DNA from: Slackia sp.
GTDB taxonomy: Bacteria > Actinomycetota > Coriobacteriia > Coriobacteriales > Eggerthellaceae
Length of the DNA: 64,000 bases
NCBI GenBank assembly: GCA_029266945.1
Contig: JARIED010000008.1
Span: 62,001 to 126,000, forward strand
Direction of reading: 5' to 3'
Part shown: positions 58,904 through 64,000 of the stretch, in pieces
Position numbering within the stretch: the first letter of the stretch is position 1
Layout: each line of letters starts with the position of its first letter
The notes under the pieces: model-generated
The model's input: only the letters and a program-made list of their open reading frames with translations
Databases searched by the model: none
Told to the model about the DNA's origin: nothing
Translations under genes and position numbers: made by a program

Positions 58904-59881
58904 ATGGAAACGCGTGTGACCGAGCTATTCGGGATCGAGCATCCGGTAATCCAAGGCGGCATGGCGTGGGTCGCCGACGGCAGGCTTGCGGGCGCGGTAT
59001 CGGCCGCGGGCGGTCTTGGCATCGTGGCCTGCGGCGCGGCGCCCCTCGCCTGGATCGAAGAGCAGATTGCCATCGCCCGTGCTCTGGCGCCGTGCGCGCC
59101 TGTGGGGGCCAACGTCATGATGATGAATCCCGACGTCGAGCGCGCTGCCGACCTTCTGGCGCGTCTGCACGTCGACGTGATCACGACGGGCGCGGGAAGC
59201 CCGTCCCGATTCATCGAACGATGGAAAGAGGCAGGTGCGAAGGTGGTGCCTGTGGTGGCGCAGGTCGCCCAGGCGGTTCGCATGGAGCGCCTGGGGGCCG
59301 ATGCGGTGGTGGCCGAGGGCTGTGAGGCCGGCGGCCACATCGGCGAGACGACCACCATGGCGCTCGTGCCGCAGATCTGCGATGCGGTGAACATTCCGGT
59401 GATCGCGGCGGGCGGCATCGCCGACGCCCGTACGGCCGCGGCCGCACGCGTTCTGGGCGCCGAAGGCGTCCAGGCGGGCACGAGATTTCTCACGGTGGAG
59501 GAGTGCTGCGTGTCCGAAACCTATAAAGACAAGGTGCTGAACGCCAAAGACTCCGACACCATCGTGACGGGGCGCGTGACGGGGCACCCCGTTCGCGGTC
59601 TGAAGAATCCCTGGTCGCGTTCGATGAAGGCGCTTGAGCGCACCGTGACCGACATCGCGGCGCTCGAAGGCATGTATGCGGGTTCCCTGCGCCGCGCCGT
59701 CGAGGGCGACGCCGAGGGCGGTTCGTTCATGGCCGGCCAGGCGGCAGGCATGGTGAAGACGCGCGGCAGCGCGGCCGATGCCGTGCGCGAGCTTTCCGCC
59801 GGTTTCGCGGCGGGCGATGCGACCGCGCGTGCGGCGGCGCCGCTTCGCGACCTGCGCGAAGGAGGCGAGGCTCGTGGGTAA
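58904..59881 (+). CDS. fabK: Enoyl-[ACP] reductase FabK (FMN-dependent, NPD-like)
   Basis: LFGIEHPVIQGGMAWVADGRLAGAVSAAGGLGIVACG, EGCEAGGHIGETTTMALVPQI. Confidence 0.93.
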   Translation: METRVTELFGIEHPVIQGGMAWVADGRLAGAVSAAGGLGIVACGAAPLAWIEEQIAIARALAPCAPVGANVMMMNPDVERAADLLARLHVDVITTGAGSPSRFIERWKEAGAKVVPVVAQVAQAVRMERLGADAVVAEGCEAGGHIGETTTMALVPQICDAVNIPVIAAGGIADARTAAAARVLGAEGVQAGTRFLTVEECCVSETYKDKVLNAKDSDTIVTGRVTGHPVRGLKNPWSRSMKALERTVTDIAALEGMYAGSLRRAVEGDAEGGSFMAGQAAGMVKTRGSAADAVRELSAGFAAGDATARAAAPLRDLREGGEARG

Positions 59882-60818
59882 GCTTGCCATCCTGTGCAGC
59901 GGCCAGGGCTCTCAGAAATCGGGCATGGGCGCGGCGTTTTCGGGCCGGCCCGAGTTCGACGAGGTGTTCGAAGCGGCTTCCGACATGTGCGGATACGACG
60001 TGCGCGCGGCTTGTTCCGACGAAGGTGCGCTGGCCGATGCGCTGAAGGTACAGCCGGCTTTGTGCGCCGCCTCGATCGCCGCCGCCCGCGCTCTCGAGCT
60101 CGAAGGCGTATTCGCCGACGCCGTGGCGGGCTTTTCGCTCGGCCAGGTGGCCGCTCTCAACGTGGCGGACATGCTGTCGCTTGAAGACACGTTCGCCCTG
60201 TGCTCGGCCCGCGCGCATGCTATGGCCGAAGCGGCGGCTGCGACCCCGGGGGCCATGTGCGCGCTCATGGGGGCGGACGACGAATCGGTCGCTGCGCTGA
60301 TCGCGGATGTCGCGCAAGGCGCGGTGCTTGTGGCCGCCAACTACAATGCACCCGGCCAGATCGTGGTTTCGGGCGAGCGCGATGCGGTCGCCCGAGCGGC
60401 CGAAGCGTGGCGCGGATCCGGCCGTCGGGCGAGCATGCTCGCCGTGGCGGGCGCTTTCCACAGCCCGCTTATGCAGAACGCAGCCGACGCGCTGGCGTCG
60501 TTTCTGCGGGGCGTGCGTTTCGCCGAGCCGCGCATCCCGCTGATCTGCAACGTGGACGCTCGTCCGCTTCGCGCCGCCGACGCGGCCGAGCGCATGGTTC
60601 GCCAGGTCACATCGCCCGTGCTGTTCGATCGCAGCGTCGCGTGCTTGCAGGCATCGGGCGTGGACGCCTATGTCGAATGCGGCAGCGGCGTGGTTCTGCG
60701 AGGCCTCGTGCGCAGGACGCATAAAGAGGCGGCCCGTTACGGGGTCGAATCGATGGAGGACGCCCGCGCGCTGGCATCGCAACGCGCCGCGGTCCGTCAG
60801 CGAGAGGATATCCAATGA
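59874..60818 (+). CDS. fabD: Malonyl CoA-ACP transacylase
   Basis: LCSGQGSQKSGMG, AGFSLGQVAAL, GAFHSPLM; GTG start. Confidence 0.94.
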   Translation: MGKLAILCSGQGSQKSGMGAAFSGRPEFDEVFEAASDMCGYDVRAACSDEGALADALKVQPALCAASIAAARALELEGVFADAVAGFSLGQVAALNVADMLSLEDTFALCSARAHAMAEAAAATPGAMCALMGADDESVAALIADVAQGAVLVAANYNAPGQIVVSGERDAVARAAEAWRGSGRRASMLAVAGAFHSPLMQNAADALASFLRGVRFAEPRIPLICNVDARPLRAADAAERMVRQVTSPVLFDRSVACLQASGVDAYVECGSGVVLRGLVRRTHKEAARYGVESMEDARALASQRAAVRQREDIQ

Positions 60819-61576
60819 CACAGACGAAAACCGTCCGCCGCCATGCCGTGGTGACGGGCGCTTCGCGCGGCATCGGCGCCGCCGTGGCGCGCAGCCTCGC
60901 GGCGGCCGGCATGGACGTGGCCGTGAACTACGCGAGCCCTTCCAGCGAGCAGGCCGCCGAAGACCTGGCGTGCGAATTGGCGCGCGAATTCGGCGTGCAG
61001 GCATACGCCGTGCGCGCCGACGTTTCGTCATCCGACCAGGCCGAGGCCTTGATCGCGGGCGCAGCGGAGCGCTTTGGCGGCGTGGACGTGTTGGTGAACA
61101 ACGCGGGCGTCACGAAAGACGGCCTGATGATGCGCATGAAGGAAGAAGATTTCGACCGCGTTCTGGCCGTAAACCTCAAAGGCACGTACAACTGCTGCCG
61201 CGCGGCGGTGGGGCGTATGGCGAAGGCCCGCTTCGGTCGCATCGTCAATATGAGCAGCATCGTGGGCGTGCGCGGCAACGCCGGCCAGGCGAACTACGCC
61301 GCATCGAAGGCGGGCATTATCGGTTTGACGCGCTCGCTGGCCATGGAAGTGGCGTCGCGTAATGTCACGGTGAACGCCGTGGCTCCCGGCCTCGTGGAGA
61401 CCGATATGACCGGCGCCATGAGCGAGCGTGCGAAGGATGCGGCGCTCGAGCGCGTGGCGTCAAAGCGCATGGGAAGGCCCGAGGAAGTGGCCGCTGTGGT
61501 GGCGTTTCTTGCGGGCGATCAGGCAAGTTATGTGACCGGGCAGGTCATCGGCGTGGATGGAGGAATGTCGCTATGA
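60815..61576 (+). CDS. fabG: 3-oxoacyl-[ACP] reductase
   Basis: VVTGASRGIGAAVARSLA, LVNNAGVTKDGLMMRM, YAASKAGIIGLTRSLA. Confidence 0.95.
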   Translation: MTQTKTVRRHAVVTGASRGIGAAVARSLAAAGMDVAVNYASPSSEQAAEDLACELAREFGVQAYAVRADVSSSDQAEALIAGAAERFGGVDVLVNNAGVTKDGLMMRMKEEDFDRVLAVNLKGTYNCCRAAVGRMAKARFGRIVNMSSIVGVRGNAGQANYAASKAGIIGLTRSLAMEVASRNVTVNAVAPGLVETDMTGAMSERAKDAALERVASKRMGRPEEVAAVVAFLAGDQASYVTGQVIGVDGGMSL

Positions 61577-62838
61577 CGGACACTCGAAAGCCCGACGGCA
61601 CGCATCGCGTGGCCATTACCGGAACGGGCGCGCTTTCGCCCGCGGGCGTGGGCGTGGGCTCCCTGATGGACGCGGTGAACGAAGGCCGCAGCTGCATCGC
61701 GCCGATCGCGCGCTTTGACACCGAGGGCTATCCCGCCACGCTGGCGGCCGAGATTCCCTCGTTCGACCCGGTCGCGTGCGGTCTGACGAAAAAGGAATCG
61801 CGCCGCTTCGCCCCGTTCGTCCAATACGCCATCGTGGCTGCGGACGAGGCCATGGCCGAAAGCGGCCTGTCGATGGAGGAGGAAGACCCGACGCGTGTGG
61901 CCTGCGTGTGGGGCAGCGGCATCGGCGGCCTGCTCGAGTTCGAATCGGCTTGCGCCGCTTTGCACGAGCACGGCCCCAAGAAAGTCAGCCCTCTGTTCAT
62001 TCCCACGATGATAGAGAACATGGCCGCGGGCAACCTGTCGATTCGCTATGGCATGAAGGGCGATTGCCTGAGCATCGTCACCGCATGCGCTACCGGTGCC
62101 CATTGCGTGGGCGAGGCTTATCGCCTGATCCGTCATGGCTACGCCGACGCGGCGTTGGCGGGCGGCAGCGAAGAGTCCATTTCGCCGGTATGCCTGGCGG
62201 GCTTCGGCAATCTGGGCGCGCTGTGCACCTCCGACGACCCCGCCGCATCGGCCATGCCGTTCGACGCGAACCGCAGCGGCTTCGTGCCGGGCGAAGGCGC
62301 GGGCGCGCTCGTGCTGGAATCGTTCGAGCACGCCCTCGCGCGCGGCGCGCACATCATCGCCGAGGTGGCGGGCTTCGGTTCGACGGGCGACGCCTATCAC
62401 ATGACCGCTCCCGATCCGAGCGGCGAAGGGGCTGTGCGGGCGATGCGCGCCGCGCTCGCCGAAGGCGGCTTCGAGCCTTCCGACGTCGGGCACCTCAACG
62501 CCCACGGCACGTCTACGAAGGCCAACGACGCCATGGAGGCCGCGGCGCTCGCGGCGCTGGTCGGCGCCGATGCGAATGTGCCGGTGACTTCGGTCAAGGG
62601 AACGGTCGGCCACATGATGGGCGCGGCGGGCGCTATAGAGGCGATCGTATGCGCCTTGTCGGCGGCGAACGGCGCGGTGCCGCCTACCGTTGGCACGCGC
62701 GAGGTCGATCCCGCCTGCCCGGTGAACGTGGTGACGGGTTCGCTTCTGCGCACGGGGCCGCAGACCGTGGCGCTCAGCAATTCGCTCGGTTTCGGCGGAC
62801 ACAACGCTTCGCTCGCCATCGCGCCGTTCGAAGGCTAG
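61573..62838 (+). CDS. fabF: 3-oxoacyl-[ACP] synthase II
   Basis: ITGTGALSPAGVGV, SIVTACATGAHCVGEA, HLNAHGTSTKANDAME. Confidence 0.95.
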   Translation: MTDTRKPDGTHRVAITGTGALSPAGVGVGSLMDAVNEGRSCIAPIARFDTEGYPATLAAEIPSFDPVACGLTKKESRRFAPFVQYAIVAADEAMAESGLSMEEEDPTRVACVWGSGIGGLLEFESACAALHEHGPKKVSPLFIPTMIENMAAGNLSIRYGMKGDCLSIVTACATGAHCVGEAYRLIRHGYADAALAGGSEESISPVCLAGFGNLGALCTSDDPAASAMPFDANRSGFVPGEGAGALVLESFEHALARGAHIIAEVAGFGSTGDAYHMTAPDPSGEGAVRAMRAALAEGGFEPSDVGHLNAHGTSTKANDAMEAAALAALVGADANVPVTSVKGTVGHMMGAAGAIEAIVCALSAANGAVPPTVGTREVDPACPVNVVTGSLLRTGPQTVALSNSLGFGGHNASLAIAPFEG

Positions 62839-62995
62839 CCTGCACGGCCCGCCGCCGCCCGGTGCGCGGCGGCGGACGCTTGCGTTCGATTCCCCCCGAT
62901 ATCGCCGCGCCGCCGCGCGCGGCCGGGACGCATCGCCGCCGAGGTTCGGCCTGCGGCTCCCCGATAGCATCTTCGACCAAGGAAGAAGGTCTTTC

Positions 62996-63433
62996 ATGGA
63001 ACTGACGTATCCCGCCGGCCGCGACGCGGTGCTGGCCATCCTGCCTCATCGCGAACCCTTCGTCTGGGTGAGCCGCATTCTGTCGTGCGAGCCGGGCGTC
63101 CGTATCGAGGCCGAGCTCGACGTCGATTCCGACCTCCCGCTGTTCGCGGGTCATTTCCCCGAGCATCCGGTGCTGCCGGGCGTCATCGTGATGGAGGCGC
63201 TTGCCCAGGCCGCTTCGTGCTGCGTGCTGCTGGCGGGCGATGACTGCGGCAAGGTGGGCTTTCTGACGGGCATCGACAAGGCGAAGTTCCGCCGCCAGGT
63301 GCGCCCGGGCGACACGCTGCGCCTGGAGGCGCGCATCGTGAAGTCGTCGTCGCGCATGTGCGTTGCCGAGGTGGAGGCGCTCGTCGACGGCCGGCTTGCC
63401 GCGTCGGCCGTCCAGAAATACGTCTTGGCCTAA
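62996..63433 (+). CDS. fabZ: 3-hydroxyacyl-[ACP] dehydratase
   Basis: ILPHREPFVWVSRIL, LFAGHFPEHPVLPGVIVMEALAQ. Confidence 0.95.
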   Translation: MELTYPAGRDAVLAILPHREPFVWVSRILSCEPGVRIEAELDVDSDLPLFAGHFPEHPVLPGVIVMEALAQAASCCVLLAGDDCGKVGFLTGIDKAKFRRQVRPGDTLRLEARIVKSSSRMCVAEVEALVDGRLAASAVQKYVLA

Positions 63434-63442
63434 GGAGTTTCG

Positions 63443-64000
63443 ATGCGTCGGAAAAAGCCCGATTACATAGTGATGTCGAACGTCGAGGGCGCCGCCGCAG
63501 GCGAGAGCCTGTTCGACCTTGCGCGCAAGGGGTTCTCGTGCGCGTTGGTGGTGGACGGCCGCCATGCCTTCGACGAAGTTCCCGCAGCGGTCAGGTCGGT
63601 GGGCCTGCGCACGGCGGTCGCCTACACGCAGGACATGGCTGCAAGCCCGCGCTTGTCGCTTGCCGAGCAGTGCGTGAGCATCGGCGAGCGGGCCGACGGC
63701 GGTTCGTTCGACGACGCCTACCTGGTGCTCGCCGCCGCCCAGTCGGCCGGCGCCGATCTTGTGCTGCTGGTGGATTCGCCGCTCGCCGCCGACGTCGACT
63801 TCGTGGGCATGGCCCGAGGCGAAGGACTCGGCGTGTATGCGGTGGACGTCGATCGCGTGGTAGCGGGCGCGTTCGGCGGCATGACGTCAGCGTGGCGTTC
63901 GTGCGCGTGCGCCACCGGCCTGGTGCGCCCTGTCGACGAGGAGTCGTGGCGTCGCTGCCCTTCGTGCGGCGGCATCTTCGCGGCCCATGCGGTGTTCGCG
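63443..64000 (+). CDS. Truncated ORF: biotin-carboxylase-N-domain-like region followed by AccD-like zinc ribbon (runs off window)
   Basis: Manual translation MRRKKPDYIVMSNVEGAAAGESLFDLARKGF...GLRTAVAYTQDMAASPRLSLAEQCVSIGERADGGSFDDAYLVLAAAQSAGADLVLLVDSPLAADVDFVGMARGEGLGVYAVDVDRVVAGAFGGMTSAWRSCACATGLVRPVDEESWRRCPSCGGIFAAHAVFA; no in-frame stop. Confidence 0.6.
   Translation, partial: MRRKKPDYIVMSNVEGAAAGESLFDLARKGFSCALVVDGRHAFDEVPAAVRSVGLRTAVAYTQDMAASPRLSLAEQCVSIGERADGGSFDDAYLVLAAAQSAGADLVLLVDSPLAADVDFVGMARGEGLGVYAVDVDRVVAGAFGGMTSAWRSCACATGLVRPVDEESWRRCPSCGGIFAAHAVFA

Overview
This 64 kb window is GC-rich, densely coded bacterial chromosome. Protein-level resemblance suggests an anaerobic Coriobacteriia/Eggerthellaceae-like actinobacterium (inference only). 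It is mostly housekeeping: rho, mscL, malic enzyme, ACP, L31, pheST with a T-box leader, GCS2-type glutamate-cysteine ligase, argR, tcdA, YgiQ, a RelA/SpoT-domain synthetase, two TatD proteins, serine acetyltransferase, OFA-type MFS, a LOR/SDH-type protein, AGCS symporter with a glycine riboswitch, icd, CorA, a PurF-like protein, HelD-like and Ski2-like helicases, CoA-disulfide reductase/rhodanese, rsmI, Fe-ADH, metG, rsmA, Veg and one tRNA-Ala(CGC). Two accessory-flavoured blocks stand out. (1) 47.7-54.1 kb is a multiheme NapC/NrfH-like cytochrome with CX2CH, CX3CH and CX4CH motifs. It is followed by a Ccm set (E-F-A-B-C-D, no CcmG/H/I seen) whose CcmE has a CX3Y (Cys-type) heme-binding motif and an apparent extra C-terminal domain. 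(2) 57.2-64 kb is a DegV-MarR(FabT-like)-acpP-fabK-fabD-fabG-fabF-fabZ locus with a near-perfect FabT-type palindrome over the first promoter. It ends in a truncated ORF that looks like a degenerate biotin-carboxylase N-domain joined to an AccD-like zinc ribbon. No CRISPR array, prophage or transposase was seen. No fully novel system can be asserted from sequence reading alone. The best leads are the CcmE variant with atypical heme motifs, the BC-N/zinc-ribbon fusion, the PurF-like protein lacking the catalytic Cys, and several structured intergenic segments.
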